From: JAZKFT01 sp963845495 | GTDB lineage: Bacteria > Bacteroidota > Bacteroidia > Chitinophagales > Chitinophagaceae | NCBI GenBank assembly: GCA_963845495.1 | Contig: CAWJTH010000180.1 | Location: 1-15,820, forward strand | Direction: 5' to 3' | Length of the DNA stretch: 15,820 bases | Shown here: piece by piece, positions 1 through 6,342 of the stretch | Layout: each line of letters starts with the position of its first letter | Numbering within the stretch: the first letter of the stretch is position 1 | Position numbers and translations under genes: made by a program | Notes under the pieces: model-generated | The model's input: the letters and a program-made list of their open reading frames with translations, nothing else | Databases searched by the model: none | What the model was told of the DNA's origin: nothing

Positions 1-25
1 AATAGGACCGAAAGGCTGCGCGGAC

Positions 26-41
26 GCGGCCGAGCGGCCGC
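26..41 (-). terminator. GC-rich hairpin downstream of the NTF2-like gene (possible terminator)
   Basis: A perfect 6-bp stem (GCGGCC at 26-31 with GGCCGC at 36-41) closes a 4-nt loop. It lies 15 nt beyond the stop codon of the minus-strand NTF2-like gene. No T-tract follows on the minus strand, so it lacks the second half of a classical rho-independent terminator. In GC-rich DNA such a palindrome may also be fortuitous. Confidence 0.25.
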
Positions 42-56
42 ACAACCGGGTGGGGT

Positions 57-449
57 CTACGCCGAGAGTGGCTCCGAGGGCATGAAGATGCCCCATGCCT
101 TCACATAATCGGCGGAAATCATGGGGTAGGAGAAGCACGCCCTGAGCTGCCCATCACGGACAAGGCACCGATTGACGGTTTCATACGTCAGCTTTTCGCC
201 ATTCCGCTCGACCTCGTACTGCAGGATGACCAACCCGATGTGCTCTTCAATCAGAATGAAGCAGACCGACGATTGCAGCGTCCCTCCGGCGAGCTCCTGC
301 ATGGAGTCGTACCACCCGGCAACCTCAGCCTTGCGGACGCGAGTGGACAGCTGGGCTGATCCTCGAACGGACATGAAGAACGTTGAGTGGCAGCCGGCCT
401 CGAATTCCTCGAACTCACCGGCCGTCAGATGTCCGAAAAGGTCATCCAT
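57..449 (-). CDS. NTF2-like / SnoaL-like small protein from a GC-rich genome
   Basis: Reads as a 130-residue protein of the nuclear transport factor 2 / SnoaL-like cone fold, recognised by its size, its acidic N-terminal helix (MDDLFGHLTAGEFEEF) and alternating beta-strands such as IGLVILQYEVERNG and NRCLVRDGQLRACFSYPM. Members of this fold include isomerases, dehydratases, cyclases and many proteins of unknown role, so no reaction can be assigned. The reading frame stays open upstream to an ATG at 491, but those 14 residues come from DNA that codes on the other strand for the oxidoreductase. I therefore chose ATG 447-449, just inside the GC-rich segment. Base composition is far richer in GC than anywhere else in the window, pointing to a different source organism. 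The original upstream region is missing, so the N-terminus is uncertain. Confidence 0.5.
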   Translation of the reverse strand: MDDLFGHLTAGEFEEFEAGCHSTFFMSVRGSAQLSTRVRKAEVAGWYDSMQELAGGTLQSSVCFILIEEHIGLVILQYEVERNGEKLTYETVNRCLVRDGQLRACFSYPMISADYVKAWGIFMPSEPLSA

Positions 450-456
450 CCATCTT
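450..456. other. Composition break / probable chimeric junction
   Basis: GC-rich DNA carrying a minus-strand gene changes abruptly into AT-richer Bacteroidota DNA carrying the inside of a plus-strand oxidoreductase gene. The oxidoreductase match begins in mid-domain (FGTGALGDMGCHL from base 456), without the N-terminal dinucleotide-binding domain. A short inverted repeat, CCGAAAAG (433-440) against CTTTCGG (454-460), flanks the join, as is often seen at amplification or template-switch chimeras. An assembly chimera and a genuine insertion cannot be told apart from sequence alone; the chimera seems likelier. Confidence 0.7.
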
Positions 457-1136
457 TCGGTACAGGTGCTTTGGGCGATATGGGTTGCCATTTAATCGAT
501 CCTGCCTTTAAAACCGTCGGGTTAGGTTATCCTTCGGAAGTGGAATGCAGCGTAGCTGATTTATACCAAGAAATGTGGCATCCTATTTATCACCCTGATA
601 GTTTTCCGGCGGCCAGTTCCTTAAAGCTAAAATTCCCAACAAAAAAAGGCGATGTGTTTTTGCATTGGATGGATGGTGGCATAAAACCCGACCGGCCAGA
701 TGAATTGGGGCCTGATGAAGCAATGGGTGACGATGGCGGTGGCGCCATTATTGTTGGGACGAAAGGCAAAATAATGTGCAGCACATATAGTAATAATGCT
801 ACTTTATTGCCAACATCCCGTACGGCAGAAGTAAATGTAAAACAAACGATTAAACGCGTACCCGAAGGGCATTATTTGCAATGGATAAATGCTTGCATTG
901 CTGGGTATGGAAAAAACGAGGTTAGTTCACCGTTTGAATATGCAGGGCCATTAACAGAAACTATTTTAATGGGCAACTTGGCGCTCCGTTCATGGAATAT
1001 TAAAGATGACAAAGGCAAATTTATTGGAAGAAAGAAGTTATTGTGGGATGCCGAAAATATGCACATCACCAATTTTGACCAAGCAAACCAGTTTGTAAAA
1101 AGAACTTATAGAGACGGATATAGTTTGGACGTGTAA
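456..1136 (+). pseudogene. Gfo/Idh/MocA-family oxidoreductase, C-terminal part only
   Basis: About 226 residues of the C-terminal substrate-binding and oligomerisation domain of a Gfo/Idh/MocA NAD(P)-dependent sugar oxidoreductase. Recognisable stretches, in order, are FGTGALGDMGCHLIDPAFK, the WMDGGIKPDRP loop, GGGAIIVGTKGKIMC, GHYLQWINACIAGY, FEYAGPLTETILMGNLALRS and the ending NQFVKRTYRDGYSLDV, all typical of the Bacteroidota branch whose full proteins are about 430-480 residues. The Rossmann domain and its glycine-rich nucleotide motif are absent because the DNA changes source at about 450-456. An in-frame ATG at 387 exists, but it lies in the foreign segment and would encode unrelated residues. 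The gene is therefore 5'-truncated in this assembly and could be intact in the real genome. It ends 25 nt before a strong terminator. Confidence 0.85.
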
Positions 1137-1161
1137 AATTTTATGGACAAATAGATTATCG

Positions 1162-1187
1162 GCGCTGGCTTTTGTCAGCGCTTTTTT
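1162..1187 (+). terminator. Rho-independent terminator of the oxidoreductase gene
   Basis: A perfect 6-bp stem (GCGCTG 1162-1167 with CAGCGC 1176-1181) with an 8-nt loop runs directly into six T residues (1182-1187). It starts 25 nt after the oxidoreductase stop codon, as expected for a gene-end terminator on the plus strand. Confidence 0.85.
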
Positions 1188-1277
1188 ATATACACTCACT
1201 AATTAATGTTGCCGCTAAACAGGCAAAATATTTTTTTAAACGGAGAAAAATTAAGTCTTTAATATAAGAGAGAAAGC

Positions 1278-1308
1278 AAAAAAATGAGGTTAATCAGAAA
1301 ACTAACCT
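1278..1308 (-). terminator. Rho-independent terminator on the minus strand
   Basis: Stem AGGTTA (1287-1292) pairs with TAACCT (1303-1308) around a 10-nt loop. Read on the minus strand it is followed after two or three bases by seven T residues (plus-strand A-run 1278-1284); on the plus strand no such T-run follows. Its direction fits transcription from the 41-aa ORF that ends at 1344 and not from the oxidoreductase, which has its own terminator. Confidence 0.65.
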
Positions 1309-1343
1309 TTATATAATTAAATAAAGCAGTTAAGCCAACTTAA

Positions 1344-1469
1344 TTATTGGATTCGTGCCTTTTCAGGCTCAACAATAAACATACTGGATAAAAGCACAAT
1401 TACCCCGTACATCACATATAAAATAGCAGCGCAAACTGATTTAACAAAACGGGCAGCAATCCTTTCCAT
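1344..1469 (-). CDS. Candidate small single-pass membrane protein (41 aa)
   Basis: An ATG-to-TAA minus-strand frame of 41 residues: a short basic N-terminus (MERIAARFVKS), one hydrophobic segment of about 22 residues (roughly 12-33: VCAAILYVMYGVIVLLSSMF) and a short charged tail (VEPEKARIQ). That is the plan of a single-pass inner-membrane miniprotein with the tail outside. I recognise no family. Support comes from the order of charge, membrane segment and tail, and from a terminator of the right direction 36 nt after the stop. The upstream sequence is AT-rich without a Shine-Dalgarno site, which is normal in Bacteroidota. Codon use resembles the rest of the window. It could still be a chance frame in AT-rich DNA. 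Confidence 0.45.
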   Translation of the reverse strand: MERIAARFVKSVCAAILYVMYGVIVLLSSMFIVEPEKARIQ

Positions 1470-1883
1470 AAACAACAATTTTAAAACATTTACAAATGGC
1501 AACAATCGTAGTGTGCGCAAAAGTTATACATAAATGTGTATTTGTATTGGCAGTACTTTCCTTAAATGCGTGATTAAATGCAATCTAAGGAAATTTATTT
1601 AAAGAAAAAAATAAATAATAAACACCCTTAAAATAATACTTCAAAATAATTATTTCCTGAATGTTTTAATGGTTGTAAGTGAGGTTTTTAACAGCTTACC
1701 GCTTTAATTCATTTGTAAAAAAAATTTTAATTTAAAATTAAATAAAAGGTAGAACCTAAGTTTTCTTCTACGTACTCAAGCTAAAATTCAAACTAATATT
1801 ATTTTTTTTCTAAAAAATGAAAAATTAACTACAACGGTTACGCATTTGTTCTGTATTTAAAAATCAATTATCTCATTTAATTT
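1470..1883. other. AT-rich stretch with no recognised gene
   Basis: About 410 bases of very AT-rich DNA with many short A and T runs lie between the candidate small gene and the end of the DUF4159 gene. I see no frame with convincing protein character, no RNA gene and no clear terminator for the DUF4159 gene. A plus-strand 25-codon frame (1495-1572) is too short to support. The part just upstream of 1469 should hold the small gene's promoter if that gene is real; I saw only imperfect matches to the Bacteroidota -7 box (TAnnTTTG). Confidence 0.5.
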
Positions 1884-2513
1884 TTACCCACCCATAGCGT
1901 ACACAATAATATTTACACCAAATTTGGTATTGTCTTCTGCTAAAAATCTTTTATTACGGAAATCGTAATCCCATTCGCAGCCGTAATCTTTATTGCTATA
2001 CAAAATGCCGACCCGGCCGTTTATTTCAATTACTTTTAAATAATCATGTATTAAATCATCGCCCCAACCGTTTAGTTCGAAGGTGGTGGGCGGCGGCCCT
2101 TTTTCAAAACTGAAAAAAGAATGGTAGATCTCGTGATTTTTGGGAATCTTTTTTAACGCATCGGCACCAAACAATTGTTGCATTTGTGCTTCGAAAGATT
2201 TTGCAAACAAACCGTCAATATCATGGTTGCAATCGTCAACAAAAACAAAACCACCATCCTGCACATATTTTTTAAAATTGGTACTTTCTTGTGCCGAAAA
2301 TTGCACCAATTTATGGCCACTGAGGTAACAAAACGGATAATTGAAAATATCGTTGCCAGAAAGATCTATTATTTTTTCGTCCAGTTCAACGGGAATGGTT
2401 GTATATTCTATTAATGAATTTAAAATATTGGAAGGCATACGGCGGTCCGTGTCCCAGTCGCCCGATTGATACCTTAATCTCACGAACGTAAATTTCGTTT
2501 TATTCAGTTTCAT
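1884..2513 (-). CDS. DUF4159 domain protein
   Basis: A 209-residue protein recognised as DUF4159 from its opening KFTFVRLRYQSGDWDTDRRMPSNIL (residues 7-31, key residues FVRLRY and the GDWDTD turn), the YLSGH motif (63-67), and the FVFVDDC strand-turn (90-95) followed by the helix NHDIDGLFAKSF. The DUF4159 fold resembles class I glutamine amidotransferases, but I see no convincing Cys-His-Glu triad, so it is probably a non-enzymatic binding or scaffold module. There is no signal peptide or membrane segment, so it is probably cytoplasmic. DUF4159 proteins are commonly encoded beside MoxR/DUF58/BatA-like genes, and here the gene is divergent from the MoxR gene across a 323-nt spacer. A heptamer repeat arm (2526-2581) lies only 12 nt upstream of its ATG, inside its probable leader. 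Confidence 0.85.
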   Translation of the reverse strand: MKLNKTKFTFVRLRYQSGDWDTDRRMPSNILNSLIEYTTIPVELDEKIIDLSGNDIFNYPFCYLSGHKLVQFSAQESTNFKKYVQDGGFVFVDDCNHDIDGLFAKSFEAQMQQLFGADALKKIPKNHEIYHSFFSFEKGPPPTTFELNGWGDDLIHDYLKVIEINGRVGILYSNKDYGCEWDYDFRNKRFLAEDNTKFGVNIIVYAMGG

Positions 2514-2525
2514 GGCTGTAAAAAT

Positions 2526-2696
2526 AGCTTTTAGCTGTGAGCTATGAGCAATGAGCTATTAGCTTTTAGCCATGAGCGCATAATAATTTGCTAAAAAATT
2601 ACCGTCTAAAAACACAAACTTAAAGTTGGGTTAATTGCCTCTTGTTAACAGCCTGTCAATCAAAGCTAATAGCTGAAAGCTCACAGCTCATAGCTT
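2526..2696. repeat. Heptamer-array inverted repeat, locus 1 (AGCTRTG type)
   Basis: The left part (2526-2581) is eight tandem 7-base units with AGC or AGCT at exact 7-nt intervals (2526, 2533, 2540, 2547, 2554, 2561, 2568, 2575); typical units are AGCTGTG, AGCTATG and AGCTTTT. The right part (2662-2696) has five AGCT cores, again 7 nt apart (2664, 2671, 2678, 2685, 2692). The arms 2532-2566 and 2662-2696 are inverted copies matching at 29 of 35 positions around a 95-nt spacer. The structure fills most of the divergent spacer between the DUF4159 and MoxR genes and reaches to 12 nt from the DUF4159 start codon. It has the same design as the elements at 3826-3956 and 11976-12056. Function unknown; cruciform or mRNA stem-loop formation is inference. 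Confidence 0.85.
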
Positions 2697-2836
2697 CTCC
2701 TTACCGTTAATGTAATTTTTTTAGAAAATATTTCCTTTTCTGATTAAATTGCCACTCTAATATTGGTTTATTACAAATTGTATTTAACCGTGATGAAAAG
2801 CTTGCCTGTGAAAGGAAATTTAAAAACCAATATACT

Positions 2837-3841
2837 GTGGAAATAACAGAAAGCAGGCTCAAAGAGTTGACTGACAAATTGGCCCAAGTAAAAAAGGAAA
2901 TCCAGAAAGTAATTATAGGCCAGGATGCAATTTTGGAAGAGATTTTAATTAGTTTGCTGGCTGGCGGCCATTGTTTAGTAGAAGGTGTTCCAGGCTTGGC
3001 AAAAACGTTGATGGTAAAAACCATGTCACAGGCGCTGTATCTATCGTTTAGGCGCATCCAGTTTACGCCCGACTTAATGCCGACCGATATTTTAGGAACA
3101 GAAATTTTAGAAGAAGATCATACAACTGGTAAACGATTTTTTAAATTCAACAAAGGGCCGATTTTTGCAAACATCGTGCTGGCCGATGAAATAAACCGGA
3201 CGCCGCCCAAAACGCAATCGGCTTTATTGGAAGCCATGCAGGAATTTGAAGTAACATATGGCGGCCAAACTTATCCACTCGACAAGCCATTTTTTATTCT
3301 TGCTACGCAAAACCCAATTGAGCAAGCCGGAACATATCCGCTGCCAGAGGCACAATTAGACCGCTTTTTGTTATATATTAAAATCGGTTACCCCACAGCA
3401 GAAGAAGAAGCGGCTATTTTAAGCAGCACAACCGGCATTAAAAAAGCAATCGTTAATCCTGTTTTAAACGCAGAAGAGATAAAGCAGTTGCAAAATATAG
3501 TTAGGGAAGTAAGCATCAACGAAGATTTAATAAGTTATGTAAGCAGTGTTATTCGGGCAACCCGACCTGCTACAACTTCATCGGATTATGTAAAAGAATG
3601 GGTTCGCTGGGGTGCCGGCCCACGTGCGGGACAAGCGTTGATTTTAACAGCCAAAGCCCGTGCATTGTTCCATGGCAGATACGCGGTAACGATGGATGAT
3701 ATTCTAGCGATGGCATATCCAGTTTTACGGCACCGGATTTTAATGAACTTTAAAGCGGAAGCCGAACGCATCACTTCCGACGATGTAACCAAAAACCTTT
3801 TGTCAACTATTCAGCGCAGCAAAACGGTAGTTGGTAGTTAG
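2837..3841 (+). CDS. MoxR-family AAA+ ATPase
   Basis: A 334-residue MoxR AAA+ ATPase, normal length for the family. Visible motifs: VIIGQ (25-29), Walker A GVPGLAKT (50-57), the pore/substrate loop region FTPDLMPTDILG (76-87), Walker B VLADEINR (114-121, with D117 and E118), sensor 1 ATQNP (156-160) and the EAQLDRF motif (171-177), then the C-terminal lid helices. MoxR ATPases hydrolyse ATP to remodel or activate partner complexes, usually together with a VWA/DUF58 protein, here the next gene. The start is GTG: the frame stays open up to a stop at 2741 without an in-frame ATG, and GTG at 2837 gives the usual spacing to VIIGQ. The last codons and the stop lie within a heptamer repeat array that begins at 3826, so the C-terminal VVGS is probably repeat-derived. 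It leads the plus-strand gene run. Confidence 0.95.
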   Translation: MEITESRLKELTDKLAQVKKEIQKVIIGQDAILEEILISLLAGGHCLVEGVPGLAKTLMVKTMSQALYLSFRRIQFTPDLMPTDILGTEILEEDHTTGKRFFKFNKGPIFANIVLADEINRTPPKTQSALLEAMQEFEVTYGGQTYPLDKPFFILATQNPIEQAGTYPLPEAQLDRFLLYIKIGYPTAEEEAAILSSTTGIKKAIVNPVLNAEEIKQLQNIVREVSINEDLISYVSSVIRATRPATTSSDYVKEWVRWGAGPRAGQALILTAKARALFHGRYAVTMDDILAMAYPVLRHRILMNFKAEAERITSDDVTKNLLSTIQRSKTVVGS

Positions 3842-3956
3842 TAATTGGTAGTTAGACGATACAATACCAATTATATGTTTAGGCCATGTCAAAAACATTC
3901 AATTAAAGTTAGGAAAATGGTTTTATCCAACGACTAAGTACCAACGACCAACTACC
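3826..3956. repeat. Heptamer-array inverted repeat, locus 2 (AGTTGGT type)
   Basis: The left arm (3826-3855) is a run of 7-base units, GGTAGTT repeated at 3826, 3833 and 3847 with a diverged unit at 3840. The right arm (3927-3956) reads, on the opposite strand, GGTAGTT, GGTCGTT, GGTACTT and AGTCGTT. The arms are inverted copies matching at 24 of 30 positions around a 71-nt spacer. The left arm includes the stop codon of the MoxR gene and its last four sense codons. The right arm ends 5 nt before the ATG of the DUF58 gene. If the stem formed in mRNA it would sit across the ribosome-binding region of the DUF58 gene and could uncouple the expression of the two genes; that role is inference. Confidence 0.85.
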
Positions 3957-3961
3957 TCAAA

Positions 3962-4846
3962 ATGAGTTTACTCGATCCAAAAGTTTTATTGGCTATTAAA
4001 GATTTACCGTTGGCAGCTAAAACCACGATTGATGGGTTTATGGCGGGCATCAACAATAGCAATGTAAAAGGAACTGGGCTTGAGTTTAGTCAATATAGAA
4101 GTTACCAGCCGGGCGATGATTTGCGCTGGCTAGATTGGAAAATGTATGCCCGTTCGGATCGATATTATATCCGTGAATCGGAAATTGATACCAGCATTTC
4201 GGTGCAATTTTTAATCGACGCGAGTGCATCGATGAATCATGCGGATAGCGGAATTACCAAAATTCAATTTGCAAGATATATTGCTGCGTGCTTAGGCTAT
4301 TTAGCAAATATGCAAAGTGATGCGATCGGCTTAAATGTTTTTAGGGAAGGCGATTTATTTATGTTGAAATCGGGCAATAGTCCGCAGCACATCACCCGTT
4401 TTATTCACCAGTTAGAAATGATTCAACCTGCGGGAAAATTTACCGAGCAAATAAATTACAAACACTTGTTTACAGGCGGCAATAAAAGGGAAATGCTAAT
4501 TTTTATTACTGATTTTTATGAAAAAGATGGCGAGATTATGCAATTGCTGGAAACACTTTCTTCGTTACGGCACGAAATAATTGTTTTTCATTTGATGGCT
4601 TCAAACGAATTAAACCTTGATTATAAAGGAGTTAGTACATTAGAAGATTTAGAAACAGGCGAAACCATCAATTTAGATTCAAGACAAATAAAAAAGGTTT
4701 ACCAAGAAAAATTACAAGCACACCTTGCAGCCGTACGCAGTAAGTTATTAGATAAACACATATTTTATAAATTGGTAAACATTGGTCAACCGATAGAACA
4801 ATCGCTAAGGGATTTTTTAAACCAACGTCAAAAATCAAATTTTTAA
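3962..4846 (+). CDS. DUF58 / VWA-like protein
   Basis: A 294-residue DUF58 protein, the usual partner of MoxR ATPases. The diagnostic block is YRSYQPGDDLRWLDW (45-59) followed by MYARSDRYYIRESE (61-74). A von Willebrand factor A-like domain follows: its first strand ends in the metal-ion-dependent adhesion motif DASAS (D86, S88, S90), and a later strand gives FITDF with D184. The metal site thus looks intact, unlike in the next protein. No membrane segment or signal peptide is evident, so it probably acts in the cytoplasm, where it would link the ATPase to the membrane proteins encoded downstream. ATG at 3962 gives the standard N-terminus (MSLLDPKVLLAIKDL). It is separated from the MoxR gene by a 120-nt gap filled with the locus 2 heptamer structure, and is followed after only 2 nt by the BatA-like gene. 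Confidence 0.93.
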   Translation: MSLLDPKVLLAIKDLPLAAKTTIDGFMAGINNSNVKGTGLEFSQYRSYQPGDDLRWLDWKMYARSDRYYIRESEIDTSISVQFLIDASASMNHADSGITKIQFARYIAACLGYLANMQSDAIGLNVFREGDLFMLKSGNSPQHITRFIHQLEMIQPAGKFTEQINYKHLFTGGNKREMLIFITDFYEKDGEIMQLLETLSSLRHEIIVFHLMASNELNLDYKGVSTLEDLETGETINLDSRQIKKVYQEKLQAHLAAVRSKLLDKHIFYKLVNIGQPIEQSLRDFLNQRQKSNF

Positions 4847-4848
4847 TC

Positions 4849-6342
4849 TTGCTTCAATTTCTACATCCAGTATGGCTTTGGGTAATCAGTGGAATTATTA
4901 TTCCGCTAATTATACATTTGTGGAATATTAGGCAAGGAAAAGTATTAAAGGTTGGCAGCATCGCCTTTTTGCAAAATAGCTCAAAACAATATGCCAAAAG
5001 TTTTAAAATAAATGAATGGCTATTATTATTACTGCGTTGTTTATTAATTATTATAGCCAGTCTTTTAGTGGCTGGTCCAACTTGGAAAAAAGTTGCAACT
5101 ACCAAAGAAAAAGGTTGGTTATTAGTTGATAAACAAGGATTTAATGAAGGCTATAAAACTTACAAACCGGTAATAGATTCGTTAATAAAAGAAGGTTTTG
5201 CTTTTCATTATTTTAATGAAGATTTTACAACTACAACTTTACCTGAAGCATTAAAAGATACTAATTTAAATGTAGGAATCCAAGCAGTTTCTTACTGGAA
5301 CTTAATTAAAAAAATAGATAAAACAATACCTGAAAATTTACCTGTTTATTTAATTACCGATAATCAATTAAAGCATTTTATTGGTGAGCGACCGACTGTT
5401 CAAAATAATATTCATTGGTTGACGTATTTATTAAAAGATTCCGTTGATAAACATATTGTAAAAGCTTACTTAACCGAAGATGATAGTATTAAATTAATTA
5501 TATCAAACTCCACTCCTACTGCCAATTATTTTTCTTATGAAAATTTATCATCCAAAACACAATCAAGCGGTGACTATACAACCAATTTTCAGAACGGGAA
5601 TTTATTTGTAAGACATAAAAACGATTCGGCTTTTTTAGTGGATACATCAACTTTAAAAATTGCTATTTATGCAGCGCAAAACGGTAATGATGCAATCTAT
5701 TTAAAAGCTGCGTTGAGTGCTATTCAAATATTTACTAAAAGAAAAATCAAATTGCAAATTGCTAAAAACGAGCAAGAAATCCCAGCTAAACAAGACTGGT
5801 TATTTTGGCTGAGCAGTAAAGAATTACCTAAAAGTATAGATGCTAAAAATATATTTGCCTACGCTGGCGATAAAGACGAAAATACTAATTCTTGGATTAA
5901 TACATTAACATCAAATATTGACAATAACAATATAAAATTGTTAAAAAGAACAGTACCAGCAAAGGTTTCAGCTTCTTCTGACATAATTTGGCAAGATGGT
6001 TTTGGCAATGCAGTTCTTTCAAAAGAAATAAATCAACAATCGAACATTTACAGTTTTTATAACCGTTTTGACCCAGCTTGGAGCAACCTTGTATGGGACA
6101 ATTCTTTCCCTACCTTGTTAGCTGCTGTTCTTTTTAATGAAGACGCCATAGCAAAAATTGATGACAAAAGAATAATTGATGAGCAGCAATTACAACCAGA
6201 TTTTAAAACTACAACAAATAACCCTACAACACAAATAGAGGCCAACGCTTCAGAAATTTCGAATATATTTTGGATGAGCCTTCTTATTATTTTTCTAGCA
6301 GAACGGATTGTTTCATTTCACACCAAAAAAGGTGATGCATGA
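4849..6342 (+). CDS. BatA-like membrane protein (aerotolerance regulator N-terminal domain)
   Basis: A 497-residue protein opening with the BatA / aerotolerance-regulator N-terminal domain: LQFLHPVWLW, membrane segment 1 (about 8-24), HLWNIRQGKVLKVGSIAFLQ, then membrane segment 2 (about 57-75) ending AGPTW. A large domain of about 390 residues, probably periplasmic, follows, and a third membrane segment lies near the C-terminus (about 474-487). Where canonical BatA proteins have a VWA metal motif, this one reads WLLVDKQGFNEG, so the DxSxS site is absent. The start is TTG at 4849, firmly placed because the family N-terminus begins exactly there; an ATG is not available. It lies 2 nt after the DUF58 stop and overlaps the next gene by 4 nt (ATGA), implying translational coupling. 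DNA here is notably AT-rich. Likely a membrane anchor of the MoxR system. Confidence 0.85.
   Translation: MLQFLHPVWLWVISGIIIPLIIHLWNIRQGKVLKVGSIAFLQNSSKQYAKSFKINEWLLLLLRCLLIIIASLLVAGPTWKKVATTKEKGWLLVDKQGFNEGYKTYKPVIDSLIKEGFAFHYFNEDFTTTTLPEALKDTNLNVGIQAVSYWNLIKKIDKTIPENLPVYLITDNQLKHFIGERPTVQNNIHWLTYLLKDSVDKHIVKAYLTEDDSIKLIISNSTPTANYFSYENLSSKTQSSGDYTTNFQNGNLFVRHKNDSAFLVDTSTLKIAIYAAQNGNDAIYLKAALSAIQIFTKRKIKLQIAKNEQEIPAKQDWLFWLSSKELPKSIDAKNIFAYAGDKDENTNSWINTLTSNIDNNNIKLLKRTVPAKVSASSDIIWQDGFGNAVLSKEINQQSNIYSFYNRFDPAWSNLVWDNSFPTLLAAVLFNEDAIAKIDDKRIIDEQQLQPDFKTTTNNPTTQIEANASEISNIFWMSLLIIFLAERIVSFHTKKGDA

Noticed and set aside
387..455. In-frame ATG at 387 as the start of the oxidoreductase gene
   Set aside because: These bases belong to the GC-rich segment and code on the other strand for the NTF2-like protein; the translated residues do not match the oxidoreductase family.
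172..495. Plus-strand 107-codon frame over the NTF2-like gene
   Set aside because: It is the antisense of a better minus-strand gene and its product has no family character.
1495..1572. Plus-strand 25-codon frame with a hydrophobic middle
   Set aside because: Too short, no terminator or ribosome site, and it would overlap the upstream region of the better supported minus-strand small gene.
2526..2696. A CRISPR array or transposon ends as explanation of the heptamer repeats
   Set aside because: The units are 7 nt without unique spacers between them, arms are not the same at the three loci, there is no transposase or target-site duplication, and no cas genes are near.
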